From assembly GCA_019694165.1 (NCBI GenBank), contig JAIBCL010000001.1:124001-188000 (forward strand): a stretch of 64,000 nucleotides of DNA, in the 5' to 3' direction. Shown here piece by piece: positions 1 through 9,118 of this stretch. This stretch comes from Verrucomicrobiaceae bacterium (GTDB lineage Bacteria; Verrucomicrobiota; Verrucomicrobiia; Verrucomicrobiales; Verrucomicrobiaceae). Both the position numbers and the translations under genes were made by a program. The notes beneath the pieces were generated by a model that worked only from the letters and a program-made list of their open reading frames with translations, made no database searches and was not told where the DNA came from. The first letter of the stretch is position 1. Every line of letters starts with the position of its first letter.

Positions 1-1229
1 TTGAAGCCAAACCCGCCGGGATCGAGCATCGCGGGATCAGAAGTGTTGCCGCTGGAGACGATGGCGACGATCCCCGGGTCCGCCTGGCGGAGCAGTTCCA
101 TCGCGCGCAGCCCGCCCATGCCGCTGGGGATGGTGAGATCAATGATGGCGAGGTCGATGGTCTTGCCCGCGCTCATGGCCTCGCGGTAGCGCAGCACGGC
201 CTCGCCGCCTTCGGAACTCTCGATGACCTCGAAACCCTTCGAGCGCAGGATGCGCACGATCATTCCGCGCAGCAGCAGATCGTCCTCAAGGATGAGCACG
301 CGGTGGAAGGACGGCGCGGGCGGCTGCGGCGCGGCAGGCTGCGGCGGCGCATCAGCCACCGGTGCGGCCCGGGTGCCGGGCGGCTTCGTTACGATCTCGA
401 AGATCGCCCGCTTGAAGTCCGCCACGCTCTGATAGCGCTGCGCGCGGTCCTGCATGAGCGCGCGCACGACGACGCCGTCGAGGCGCGGATCGGTGCCCGC
501 GTGTGCCGAGGGCGACTGCCATGCGCCGCGCGGCATGGTGCCGGTGAGCATCTGGTAAAGCAGCACGCCGAGCGCGTAGATGTCCGCGCGGTGGTCGATG
601 TCCGGCAGCGCATCGTGCTGCTCCGGCGCGGCGTAGTCCGGCGTGCCGAGCGCCATGTTGGTGTGCGTGACAAAGGCGTCCGGCTGGTCCAGCCGCTTCG
701 CCAGCCCGAAGTCCGTGAGCTTCACGCGCCCGTCGTTCGAGAGCATGATGTTTGCCGGCTTGATGTCGCGATGCACGATGCCGCGGCTGTGCGCGAATTC
801 CAAGGCATCACAGACAGGCGCGATGACGCGCATCGCCAGGTCCGGCGTCATCTGCCCCGCGCTCATCACCTGGTGCAGGTCCGTGCCCTCGACGAACTCC
901 ATCACCAGAAACAGATAGTCTGCGCCGATGAGGCCGAAATCATGCACGCTCACAATGTTCGGGTGATTGAGCTGCGCCATGGCCTGCGCCTCGAGCCGGA
1001 AGCGCTCGGCGTAGCGGTAGTCCTGTCCATGGCTGCGGTGCAGGATCTTGATCGCCACCTGCCGGCCCAGCGTCAATTGCCGCCCCAGATACACCGCCCC
1101 CATGCCGCCGGAGGCGATCAGCCGCTCAAACACATACCCGCCCGGTGTCAGGCGCGTGAGTTCCTCCGGCGGAGGATAGCTCGGCGTCGCGTGAGCGGGA
1201 CCGGGAGAGATGGCATGGGCGGTCTGCAT
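1..1229 (-). CDS. Ser/Thr protein kinase fused to a response-regulator receiver domain (partial, cut by window edge)
   Basis: Reading the minus strand from an ATG at 1229 gives an open frame that runs off the left edge without a stop (about 409 codons visible). Residues about 30-290 are a Hanks-type kinase: glycine loop ASGGMGAVYLG, lysine in VAIKIL, catalytic loop VHRDIKPANIM, DFG in LTDFGLAKRL, and YAAPEQ. A Pro/Ala-rich linker follows. From about residue 306 a CheY-like receiver begins (RVLILEDDLLLRGMI) with the acidic pair and the phospho-acceptor Asp in LAIIDLTIP. The domain is cut before its conserved Lys. By family knowledge it phosphorylates Ser/Thr on partner proteins, and the receiver would let a two-component signal modulate it. 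No transmembrane segment is visible, so it is likely cytoplasmic. Start choice is moderately sure because no clear Shine-Dalgarno precedes it. Confidence 0.88.
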   Translation of the reverse strand, partial: MQTAHAISPGPAHATPSYPPPEELTRLTPGGYVFERLIASGGMGAVYLGRQLTLGRQVAIKILHRSHGQDYRYAERFRLEAQAMAQLNHPNIVSVHDFGLIGADYLFLVMEFVEGTDLHQVMSAGQMTPDLAMRVIAPVCDALEFAHSRGIVHRDIKPANIMLSNDGRVKLTDFGLAKRLDQPDAFVTHTNMALGTPDYAAPEQHDALPDIDHRADIYALGVLLYQMLTGTMPRGAWQSPSAHAGTDPRLDGVVVRALMQDRAQRYQSVADFKRAIFEIVTKPPGTRAAPVADAPPQPAAPQPPAPSFHRVLILEDDLLLRGMIVRILRSKGFEVIESSEGGEAVLRYREAMSAGKTIDLAIIDLTIPSGMGGLRAMELLRQADPGIVAIVSSGNTSDPAMLDPGGFGF

Positions 1230-1545
1230 GAGGGAATGGCAGCGGGAAAGTTCGGGACAAACGCGAAATGCCGCAAGCATTCTCTTTGAGCGGACCGGCG
1301 ATTTTGTCTGCTCGCGGAGCCCGGCACGGCAGTCCCGCATTCCCGAAAACGTCAGTGCGCCGCCGCAACGCCCGCCCCGCACTTCCGGCCATGAAGCCGC
1401 GTGAGACGAATGCGAAGCACCGGAGTGACCGGCCGCCGGAAAGGAAGCCCGCCACGTCCGCCGCCTCGGACGCTTCGCTCCACAGCATTTGCTCTTGCCC
1501 ACCAATCCCCGGCACGACTACTCTCAACGGCACCATCACTCCCCG
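1230..1545. other. intergenic region, no gene seen
   Basis: The stretch separates the leftward kinase gene from the rightward TIR-STAND locus, so promoters for both should lie here. Open frames in it are antisense or low-complexity GC-rich shadows. I found no convincing RNA gene or strong -35/-10 pair. Confidence 0.4.
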
Positions 1546-1623
1546 ATGAAATCCCGGCCCACACTCTTCCTCAGCGGCGTGTCACACCAGTTCGCGATTC
1601 TTGACCGAAGGAGGGCGGCATGA
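1546..1623 (+). pseudogene. 25-codon leader ORF resembling the start of a DUF4062 domain
   Basis: ATG at 1546 opens a 25-codon frame containing TLFLSGVSHQFAILDRR and ends in a TGA that overlaps the ATG of the TIR gene (ATGA at 1620-1623). As I remember the family, DUF4062 domains at the N-terminus of STAND NTPases begin with a hydrophobic strand then an FLSSVS/FLSGVS-like motif and an acidic/aromatic F. The similarity covers only about 15 residues. I infer either a remnant left when a DUF4062 sensor was replaced by a TIR domain, or a translated leader coupled to the TIR gene. AAGGAGG at 1608-1614 near its end serves the downstream gene. Confidence 0.4.
1608..1614 (+). promoter_or_regulatory. 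Shine-Dalgarno for the TIR-STAND gene
   Basis: AAGGAGG lies 5 nt before the ATG at 1620. This strong site fixes that start although the ATG overlaps the stop of the short leader frame. Confidence 0.7.
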
Positions 1624-4600
1624 GCACAAAGACTGTCTTCATCAGCTACCGACGCGACTCGACGGGCAAGCTCTTTGGTCGGTCGATCAAGGAAGCTCTC
1701 ACCCATTTTGGATACGATGTGTTTCTCGATGTCGATCGCCTCGACGCGGGAAAGTGGGCCGCCCAAATCCTGACTCAAGTGCCGCTCCGGTCCCATTTCC
1801 TGTTGCTCCTCACACCGGGCTCTTTGGACCGCTGCGCGCAGGAGGACGATTGGGTCCGGAAGGAGTTGCTTGCTGCGATCCATTCCGGACGGAACATCGT
1901 TCCCGTTCGCGAAGAGTCGGTGAACTTGGACGAACTCAACACCTGCTGCCCGGAGTGCGTGAAGGCGCTCTTCGATTATCAGATTGCCACCGTCCAGCAC
2001 GCTGGATTTGAGTCGGACATCAAGATGCTGGTTGAGCGATTCATTCCTCCTCACAAAGCTCCGGCACCGAAAGCTGAATCAGCGGTTGCTATGCCGCACA
2101 CGGTTCCCGCCGACATCTCCCGCATCCTCCGCTACGCCCCCGCCGAACTCATCGGCCGCGAGTCAGACCTATCCGTCCTGTCCGTCGCATGGGAAAAAGT
2201 GCGCCATGCCACCACACCACGCCCCCACATCCTCACCTTCGTCGCGCTCGGAGGCGAGGGGAAAACCTCCCTCGTCGCCAAGTGGGCCGCCGAACTTGCC
2301 GCGCAGGACTGGCCCGGCTGCGACGCGGCGTTTGCGTGGAGCTTCTACAGCCAGGGCACGCGCGAGCAGATGGCTGCGTCGTCGGATTTGTTCTTGAAGG
2401 AAGCGCTGAACTTCTTCGCCCTCGACGACAAGGACCGCGAGTTTGCGGAGAGCAGCGCCGGCGCGTTCGAGAAAGGCCAGCGCCTCGCCCACCTCGTCGG
2501 CCAGCGGCGCAGCCTCCTCATCCTCGACGGCCTTGAGCCGCTGCAATACGCGCCCACCGCGCCCACGCCGGGCGAACTCAAGGACCAGGGCCTCGCCGCA
2601 CTGCTCAAAGGCCTGGCCGCCGCCAGCCACGGCCTGTGCGTCGTCACCACCCGGTATTCGCTGCCGGACCTGCGGGCCTTCTGGCAGTCCACCGCGCCGG
2701 AGGTGAAACTGCTGCGCCTCTCCCGCGACGCCGGCGTGCATCTGCTCAAAACCCTCGGCGTGCGCGGCACGGCGCAGGAATTCGCGGCGCTGGTCGAAGA
2801 CGTGAAAGGCCACGCCCTCACGCTGACCCTGCTGGGGAGCTACCTGACCGAATTCCACACCGGCGACATCCGCAAACGCGACCTCGTGAAGCTGGAGGTT
2901 GCGGACGAGGAAATCGAAGTCCTGCAAGACCACCCGCATCATGTGTTCAACGTCTTGGACGCGTATGTGAAGGAGTTCGAGGACGCCTCCTCTCCCCGGC
3001 CCTCTCCCCCATCACGAGATGGGGGAGAGGGTGGCCGCAGGCCGGGAGAGGGGGAGCGCGCCCAACGGATGCTCGCTCTCCTGCGACTCATGGGCCTGTT
3101 CGACCGCCCGGCGACCGCAGACTGTCTTGAGGCGCTTTGGAAGAAGCCCGCCATTCCCGGACTTACTGAACCGCTCGTCGAATTGAACGAGAGCCACCGC
3201 AACAGTGCACTCAAGCGATTGGAAGCCGCGAAGCTGCTCACGGTGAACCGCGACGCGGCCGGCGCGCTCGACTCGCTCGATGCGCATCCGCACCTGCGCG
3301 AATACTTCGCCCGGCAACTGCGCACGCAACAACCCGACGCCTGGCGCGCGGCCCACCGGCGGCTCTACGAACACCTCTGCGCGAGCACGAAGGAAGGCGA
3401 CCAACCAACGATCGAAGACCTCCAGCCGCTCTACCAAGCCGTGGCCCACGGCTGCCAGGCGGGGTTGCAGCAGGAGGCGTATGAGAAGGTGTATTTTGAG
3501 CGGATCAGAAGGCAGAACGAATACTATAGCGTGAGGAAGCTCGGCGCGTTCGGTGCTGATTTGGGAGCGATCGCTTGTTTCTTTGACGAGCCTTGGAAGC
3601 GAATCAGCCCTGCCTTGGAGAAGGAAAAGCAGGCATTGGTTTTTTCTCAGTCTGGCACTTGGCTGCGCGCTTTGGGGCGATTGAGAGAAGCTCTCGAACC
3701 AATGCGAACTTGCCTCGAAATTGGCGTGCATGAGAACGATTGGAAACGGTCTGCTATTCGCGCCAGCAACCTGAGCGAGCTGGAGCTGACGCTGGGCGAG
3801 GTGGCCGGGGCGGTGGGGGACGCCGAGCAGTCCGTGACCTACGCCGACCGCAGCGGCGATGCGTTTTGGAGGATGGGCACGCGCACGGCCCACGCCGACG
3901 CCCTGCACCAGGCGGGCCGCCGGGCCGGGGCGGAGACGCGCTTCCGCGAGGCCGAGCAAATGCAGAAGGAGAGGCAGCCCGCCTACCCGCTGCTCTACTC
4001 GCTGCAAGGCTTCCAGTATTGCGACCTGCTCCTCGCCGCCCCCGAGCGCGCCGCGTGGCAAAGTAGCCATCACGCTCCGCGTGATGAGCGGGGGACTGCC
4101 GTGACGGGGAACGCTGTCGATTCATCCAAACATGATCCTCATGCGGAAGCTGAGGCTCATCTCGCGGAGCGAGATGGCTACCTTGGGCGCTGCCGCGCCG
4201 TCTCCCAGCGCGCGGCGCAGACGCTCGATTGGTCGGTGAACGTCTTCAACTTCGGCCTGCTCTCCATCGCCCTCGACCACCTCACGCTGGGCCGCGCCGC
4301 GCTCTACGCGGCGATTCTGCAAGGTGGGGCGGGCAGTCCTCTGCCCGCCGCGGACGCCCTCGCGCCACCCGACGCTCCGCCACGTCCGGACGCCCAGCGG
4401 CGCGCGCGGAGCGACGCGCCCTACCTGGACACCGCCCTCGCGCCACCCGACTCTCCGCCACGTCCGGACACCCAGCGGCGCGCGCGGAGCGACGCGCCCT
4501 ACCTGGACACCGCCCGCCGCGAACTGGACGCCGCCGTCTCCGGCCTCCGCCGCGCCGGCACGACGCACCACATTCCCCTCGGCCTCCTCACCCGCGCCTG

Positions 4601-4910
4601 GCTGCGGTTTCTCACCGGCGCACGCACCGGCCCAGACAGCGCACAGGCGGACCTGGACGAAGCCTGGGAAATCGCCGAGCGCGGGCCGATGCGGCTGCAC
4701 ATGGCGGACGTGCTGCTGACGCGGGCGAGGTTGTTTGGAGTTCAGAGGACAGAGGTCAGGGATCAGAAGTCAGCGGCGGATGGGCAGAAGTATCCCTGGG
4801 AGTCGGCGGAGGCGGATTTGGCGGAGGCGGAGAGGTTGATCAAGCAGTGCGGCTACCACCGCCGCGACGAGGAACTGGCGGATGCGAAGCGGGCGCTGGG
4901 AGTGGGGTGA
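1620..4910 (+). CDS. TIR domain / STAND NTPase / TPR protein (bacterial NLR-like)
   Basis: 1,096 residues. Residues about 4-140 are a TIR domain (VFISYRRDSTGK at the start, FLDVDRLDAGKW, later WVRKELL with the candidate catalytic Glu). Residues about 185-420 form a STAND/NB-ARC-like NTPase: Walker A in ALGGEGKTSLVAKW, the family motif AWSFYSQGT, Walker B in SLLILDGLEPL, and VVTTRYSLPDL as sensor. After a winged-helix-like region, residues about 560-1090 are TPR-like helices. In known relatives TPRs sense a trigger, the NTPase oligomerises and TIR degrades NAD+ or makes a signal nucleotide, commonly in phage defence. That role is inferred here. The C-terminal half carries three low-complexity palindromic insertions, annotated separately. 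No partner gene is adjacent apart from the leader frame upstream. Confidence 0.85.
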   Translation: MSTKTVFISYRRDSTGKLFGRSIKEALTHFGYDVFLDVDRLDAGKWAAQILTQVPLRSHFLLLLTPGSLDRCAQEDDWVRKELLAAIHSGRNIVPVREESVNLDELNTCCPECVKALFDYQIATVQHAGFESDIKMLVERFIPPHKAPAPKAESAVAMPHTVPADISRILRYAPAELIGRESDLSVLSVAWEKVRHATTPRPHILTFVALGGEGKTSLVAKWAAELAAQDWPGCDAAFAWSFYSQGTREQMAASSDLFLKEALNFFALDDKDREFAESSAGAFEKGQRLAHLVGQRRSLLILDGLEPLQYAPTAPTPGELKDQGLAALLKGLAAASHGLCVVTTRYSLPDLRAFWQSTAPEVKLLRLSRDAGVHLLKTLGVRGTAQEFAALVEDVKGHALTLTLLGSYLTEFHTGDIRKRDLVKLEVADEEIEVLQDHPHHVFNVLDAYVKEFEDASSPRPSPPSRDGGEGGRRPGEGERAQRMLALLRLMGLFDRPATADCLEALWKKPAIPGLTEPLVELNESHRNSALKRLEAAKLLTVNRDAAGALDSLDAHPHLREYFARQLRTQQPDAWRAAHRRLYEHLCASTKEGDQPTIEDLQPLYQAVAHGCQAGLQQEAYEKVYFERIRRQNEYYSVRKLGAFGADLGAIACFFDEPWKRISPALEKEKQALVFSQSGTWLRALGRLREALEPMRTCLEIGVHENDWKRSAIRASNLSELELTLGEVAGAVGDAEQSVTYADRSGDAFWRMGTRTAHADALHQAGRRAGAETRFREAEQMQKERQPAYPLLYSLQGFQYCDLLLAAPERAAWQSSHHAPRDERGTAVTGNAVDSSKHDPHAEAEAHLAERDGYLGRCRAVSQRAAQTLDWSVNVFNFGLLSIALDHLTLGRAALYAAILQGGAGSPLPAADALAPPDAPPRPDAQRRARSDAPYLDTALAPPDSPPRPDTQRRARSDAPYLDTARRELDAAVSGLRRAGTTHHIPLGLLTRAWLRFLTGARTGPDSAQADLDEAWEIAERGPMRLHMADVLLTRARLFGVQRTEVRDQKSAADGQKYPWESAEADLAEAERLIKQCGYHRRDEELADAKRALGVG
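2988..3055. repeat. palindromic repeat element inserted in frame (element 1)
   Basis: A perfect 14-bp stem (3000-3013 with 3018-3031, loop ACGA) is framed by a second outer complementarity (CTCCCCGG near 2992, CCGGGAGAG near 3043). It is translated as a Ser/Pro/Arg/Gly-rich stretch unlike the flanking helices. Similar CCCTCTCCCC-type palindromes occur as dispersed repeats in many genomes. Here the element sits in coding sequence without breaking the frame. Confidence 0.75.
4060..4184. repeat. MITE-like element with 27-bp terminal inverted repeats, in frame (element 2)
   Basis: The ends 4063-4089 and 4155-4181 are inverted copies of each other differing at two positions. Each end is itself a perfect hairpin (ATCACGC/GCGTGAT with loop TCC, and ATCTCGC/GCGAGAT with loop GGA). 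The two differences are compensatory inside each hairpin, so stem structure is kept. The 125-bp unit is translated through as a His/Asp/Glu/Arg-rich segment in the TPR region of the TIR-STAND protein. Confidence 0.75.
4328..4511. repeat. hairpin plus 78-bp tandem duplication, in frame (element 3)
   Basis: A perfect 9-bp hairpin (4328-4336 with 4341-4349) precedes two tandem 78-bp units, 4356-4433 and 4434-4511, which differ at two positions. Each unit encodes 26 residues of a Pro/Arg/Ala-rich sequence ending PYLDT. The length is a multiple of three, so copy number can change without frameshift. The sequence looks like a dispersed high-GC repeat family rather than TPR coding sequence. Confidence 0.75.
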
Positions 4911-5190
4911 ATGGTGGGTTCGGAGGTGACCGGGGTCGTTGTTCACCACAGGGGCCGGGTTGTTCGCAACTTGTTCACAGAAATCGGGCGGCGTGACGGC
5001 GGGAGAACCACAACATCTTGTTTCAGCCCTCGAAGGAACGCCCAATATTTTGCGGTTTCGTGTTTTTTTGCTTGGCGGTTTGAGGGGCGGCGTGTTTAAC
5101 TCGCGACCTTCCGAAAATCGGTGGCGCATCCCGTTTCCGAGTCCGGCTCCGACACCAACCCAGCACTCTCCTTCCCCCCTTTCCCCGACC

Positions 5191-8100
5191 ATGTATCTCA
5201 AGACGCTGACCATCCACGGCTTCAAGTCCTTCGCGGACAAGACGCACTTTGAATTCCACCCCGGAGTGACCGGCATCGTGGGGCCGAACGGCTGCGGGAA
5301 ATCGAACGTGGTGGACGCGGTGCGCTGGGTGCTGGGTGAGACCTCCGCGAAGGCGCTGCGTGGCGACGAAATGGCGGACGTGATTTTCAACGGCACGGAC
5401 AAGCGCAAGCCGGTGGGCATGGCGGAGGTGCAGCTCACGTTTGGCGATTGCGAGCAGGCGCTCGGCGTGGACTACAACGAGGTGGCCATCTGTCGCCGCG
5501 TTTTCCGCGATGGTCGCTCGGAGTACCGTCTGAACGGGACGGTGTGCCGGCTGAAGGATTTCCAGGATTTGTTTGCCGGCACGGGCATCGGCCGCACGGC
5601 GTACTCGATCATGGCACAGGGGCAGATCGACATGCTGCTCAGCTCGAAGCCGGAGGACCGGCGCTCGGTGTTCGAGGAGGCGGCGGGCATCACGAAGTTC
5701 AAGTCGCAGAAGAAGGAGGCGCTGCGGAAGCTGGAGTTCACGGAGGCGAACCTGCTGCGCGTGGCGGACATCATCGCGGAGGTGAAGCGCCAGATGGGAT
5801 CGCTGCAAAGGCAGGCGGCCAAGGCGCGGCGTTATCAAAACTTCCTCGCTGATCTGCGGATGCTGGACACGCATCTGGCGCACAAGCACTGGCTGGATCT
5901 GAACGCGGAGAAATCGGAGTCGGAGACGCAGATTCGCACGCTGTCGCTGCAGCTCGACCAGCTCCAGCGCAGGCTGGCGGCGACGGAAAGCGAGACGAGC
6001 GAGACTCGCGAGGCCTACCACGCGGTGGAGAGCACGATCAATCAACTGCGCGGCCAGGCGCAGGAACTCCGCTCGCAAGTGCAGAGCGCGGAGGGCCGCA
6101 TCGGCTTCAATCGCGAACGTGCGGAGGAGCTGCAAATGCGCATCCAGCAGAATCGCGAGGACACGGACAAGAGCCGCGCGCTGCTCGATGATCAGCAGCG
6201 CGAGGTGGCGAGCGCGGACGAGCAGATCCGCGCGCTCTTCGCGAACATCGAAAGTCGCCAGCTCTCGCTGAACGAGCATCACGCGGTGCATCAGTCCATC
6301 GTGCCGGAGCGCACGGGCATCGAGTCGAACCGTCGCGCGATGCGCGAGCAGATTCGTGTGACGGAAGGCCAGATCGCCGCGGCGGAGGCGAAGATGCAGA
6401 GCCTCACGAATCAAATCTCGGCGGACCGCCAGCGGCACGAATCGCTGCAAAAAGACCGGCAGGCCGCGGCGCAGGCGCGCGAGACGAGCCAGGTGGAGTT
6501 TGACGAGCTGCAGCGCATGATTCACGAGGCGGAGGCGCAGCGGAACGAACTGGAAGAGAAGCTCAAGCAATGCGCCCGCGAGATCGTGGAGAAGCGCAAG
6601 CAGCGCGATGCGCTGGCCGACGAACTCAGCGAAATCCAGCGTGCAGCCACGCAACGCCGCTCGCGTCTCGAAGCGCTGGAGCAGCTTTTGCAAAAAGGCG
6701 AGGGCCTTGAGCAGGGCACGCAGCATGTGCTGCGCGGTCTGGACAATCCGGAGGTATACATGACCGGCGTGCGCGGCCTGCTGGCGTCGTCGATCGAAGT
6801 CGATCCGCAGTTCATTTCCGCAATCGAAGCCGCGTTGCGCGACAATTTGCAGGCGGTGCTGCTGGCGGATTCAGAACTCGCTTCGCAGATCGTCGATCGC
6901 CTCACGAGCCAGCAGCTCGGCAAGGCGGCGATCGTGCCGCAGGACTTCGTTTCACTGCGCGCCGCGCCGGATCGCCAGCTTCTGCCAGACGGCGCGATTG
7001 CGTGGGCGGTGGACAAGGTGAAGGCGGTGAACGGATCGCAATCGCTGGTCGATCATCTGCTGTGCAATGTTTTGATCGCCGAGGATCTGAACGCGGCCAT
7101 TCGCCTGAAGAAATCGCATCCCGATCTCGCGATCGCGACGATCAACGGTTCGCTCGTATCGACGGAAGGCGTGATCTTCGGCGGCGCGGGCAAGGAAGAG
7201 GCGGCATCGACGCTGCGCCGCGAAGCCGAGGTGCGCGGATTGCGCGGCGAGGTGGAGGCGCTGGAGCTTCAGCTTCACGAGAAGGAGGAACAGGTGCTGG
7301 CCATCCGCGCGCGGACCGAGGAGCAGCAGCACGAGGAGATCGCGCTGCGCGAGCAGAGCCAGCGTGCGCGCGAGGAATTCTCGCAGATGCAGGGCCAGGT
7401 GAGCGTGGTGCAGCGTGCGCTGCAGCAGGCGACGGCGAAGCTGGAGAGTTTTGACTGGGAGCAGGAGCAAATCGGCGGCCGCATGGCGGATGCCGAGGCG
7501 CAGATCGCCGCGCATCGCGAGACGATCGCCGCGGCGCAGCAGCAACTTGAAGCTGCCCGCGTGCGCGAAAGTGAGCTGGAGATCGAGATCGAAAACGTGA
7601 CGCGCCGCGAACTCGAATCACAGGAGCGGTTGAACGAATTGCGCACGGCGCTGGCGCTGGCGCAGAGTTCGCTGCAATCCGTCGAGCGCCAGAAGGCACC
7701 ACTCGCGATGCGCATCAGCGAACTGCAAAACGCGATCAACCGCTACGAGCAGGAAGTCGTGTCGTGGCAGCAGCGCGTCGAGACCGGGACTGCGGAGAAC
7801 GCGCGCCTCGGCGAGCAGATCGAGGAGCAGCGCTCGGCGGTCGGGCGCATCGAAGAAGAGCTGCAAATGCGGTCGAGTGATCGCGCGGCGGCGTTTGAAA
7901 AAGTCACCGCGCTGGAGAACCAGCTCACCGCATTGCGTCACCAGACCAGCGAGCTGAACGAATCACGCAGCCGCGCCGAAGTGCAGCTCACGCGTGTGGA
8001 TTTGCGCCTGGAGAACCTGAACAACCAGATCACCGAGCGGTACCAGATGCAGCTCGACGCCTTTGAGCCTGACCCGCATGAGCTGCTCCTCGCGATCAAC

Positions 8101-9030
8101 TCGCAGAAGAAAGCGCGTGCCCGCGGAGGCAAACGCAGGGATGCGATGGAAGCCAGCGATCAGCCGCCCGAAAGTGCGGAAGCCGAAACTCAGGAAGCAG
8201 CGTCCGAGGTGACTGAAGTGGCGGTCGCTGAAGATGTCGGCGACAAGATTGAACTGCCGGCGGAACTCACGGAAGGCGAGCCTGACTGGGATTTCGTGGC
8301 CGAGGCGGTGACCGAGCTGCGGCAGAAACTGGAAAGCATCGGTCCGGTGAATCTGGATGCGATCCAGGAATTCGCGGAACTCGAAGAGCGTCACAATTTC
8401 CTCGAGACGCAGCACAATGATCTCGTGAAATCGAAGGAGGAGCTGCTGCAGGTGATCCAGAAGATCAATGACACCACGAAGGCGATGTTCGCCGACACCT
8501 TTGCACAGGTGAGGCAGCACTTTCACGACAACTTCCGCGAACTCTTCGGCCCGCAGGCGAAGGCTGATTTGCTGCTCGTCGATGAAGCCGATCCGCTGGA
8601 GAGCGGCATCGAGATCATTGCGAAGCCGCCGGGCAAGAAGCTGCAAACCATCTCGCTGCTCTCTGGTGGCGAGCGCTCGATGACGGCGGTGGCGCTGCTC
8701 TTCTCGATCTACATGGTGAAGCCCTCGCCGTTCTGCATCTTGGACGAGCTGGACGCTCCGCTCGACGAGTCGAACATCGGCCGATTCCTGAACATGCTGG
8801 ACCGCTTCATCGCACAAAGCCAGTTCATCATCGTGACGCACAACAAGCGCACGATGAGCCGCGCGGATGTGATTTACGGCGTGACGATGCAGGAGTTCGG
8901 CGTAAGCAAGCCGATCGGCGTCCGCATGACCAAAGAAGAGGAGCCGCCCGCGAAGCAAGAAGCGCTCGTTTTGGATGCTGAGGCGGTCATGGATGAAGTC
9001 GAACGGGAGACGGTCGAGGCGGCGATGTAA
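5191..9030 (+). CDS. smc: chromosome segregation protein SMC
   Basis: 1,279 residues from the ATG at 5191 (MYLKTLTIHGFKSFADKT); the open frame extends upstream but that part is not SMC-like. Walker A GPNGCGKSN is near residue 31, followed by coiled coil, a hinge at about residues 520-670, a second coiled coil, signature LSGGERSMTAVAL at 1157 and Walker B ILDELDAPLDESN. SMC dimers bind DNA with ScpA/ScpB and compact and segregate the chromosome. The protein is about 100 residues longer than usual; the excess includes an acidic, low-complexity stretch at about residues 957-1034, just before the conserved SIGPVNLDAI. No scpA or scpB is nearby. Confidence 0.96.
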   Translation: MYLKTLTIHGFKSFADKTHFEFHPGVTGIVGPNGCGKSNVVDAVRWVLGETSAKALRGDEMADVIFNGTDKRKPVGMAEVQLTFGDCEQALGVDYNEVAICRRVFRDGRSEYRLNGTVCRLKDFQDLFAGTGIGRTAYSIMAQGQIDMLLSSKPEDRRSVFEEAAGITKFKSQKKEALRKLEFTEANLLRVADIIAEVKRQMGSLQRQAAKARRYQNFLADLRMLDTHLAHKHWLDLNAEKSESETQIRTLSLQLDQLQRRLAATESETSETREAYHAVESTINQLRGQAQELRSQVQSAEGRIGFNRERAEELQMRIQQNREDTDKSRALLDDQQREVASADEQIRALFANIESRQLSLNEHHAVHQSIVPERTGIESNRRAMREQIRVTEGQIAAAEAKMQSLTNQISADRQRHESLQKDRQAAAQARETSQVEFDELQRMIHEAEAQRNELEEKLKQCAREIVEKRKQRDALADELSEIQRAATQRRSRLEALEQLLQKGEGLEQGTQHVLRGLDNPEVYMTGVRGLLASSIEVDPQFISAIEAALRDNLQAVLLADSELASQIVDRLTSQQLGKAAIVPQDFVSLRAAPDRQLLPDGAIAWAVDKVKAVNGSQSLVDHLLCNVLIAEDLNAAIRLKKSHPDLAIATINGSLVSTEGVIFGGAGKEEAASTLRREAEVRGLRGEVEALELQLHEKEEQVLAIRARTEEQQHEEIALREQSQRAREEFSQMQGQVSVVQRALQQATAKLESFDWEQEQIGGRMADAEAQIAAHRETIAAAQQQLEAARVRESELEIEIENVTRRELESQERLNELRTALALAQSSLQSVERQKAPLAMRISELQNAINRYEQEVVSWQQRVETGTAENARLGEQIEEQRSAVGRIEEELQMRSSDRAAAFEKVTALENQLTALRHQTSELNESRSRAEVQLTRVDLRLENLNNQITERYQMQLDAFEPDPHELLLAINSQKKARARGGKRRDAMEASDQPPESAEAETQEAASEVTEVAVAEDVGDKIELPAELTEGEPDWDFVAEAVTELRQKLESIGPVNLDAIQEFAELEERHNFLETQHNDLVKSKEELLQVIQKINDTTKAMFADTFAQVRQHFHDNFRELFGPQAKADLLLVDEADPLESGIEIIAKPPGKKLQTISLLSGGERSMTAVALLFSIYMVKPSPFCILDELDAPLDESNIGRFLNMLDRFIAQSQFIIVTHNKRTMSRADVIYGVTMQEFGVSKPIGVRMTKEEEPPAKQEALVLDAEAVMDEVERETVEAAM

Positions 9031-9118
9031 GAGCAAGACGTTGTGCCGCCAAGATTCGGTCAATCCGCTGCTTCGGAGGTCTTCCTTGCGGATGCCGGCC
9101 AGCCGAGACTCCCTTTGT

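Noticed and set aside
303-1289. A 328-codon plus-strand frame at the left edge.
   Set aside because: It is antisense to the kinase, whose motifs are complete on the minus strand.
4939-5190. N-terminal extension of the SMC frame.
   Set aside because: 84 codons without SMC similarity precede the canonical MYLKTLTIHGFKSF start, so the ATG at 5191 was chosen.
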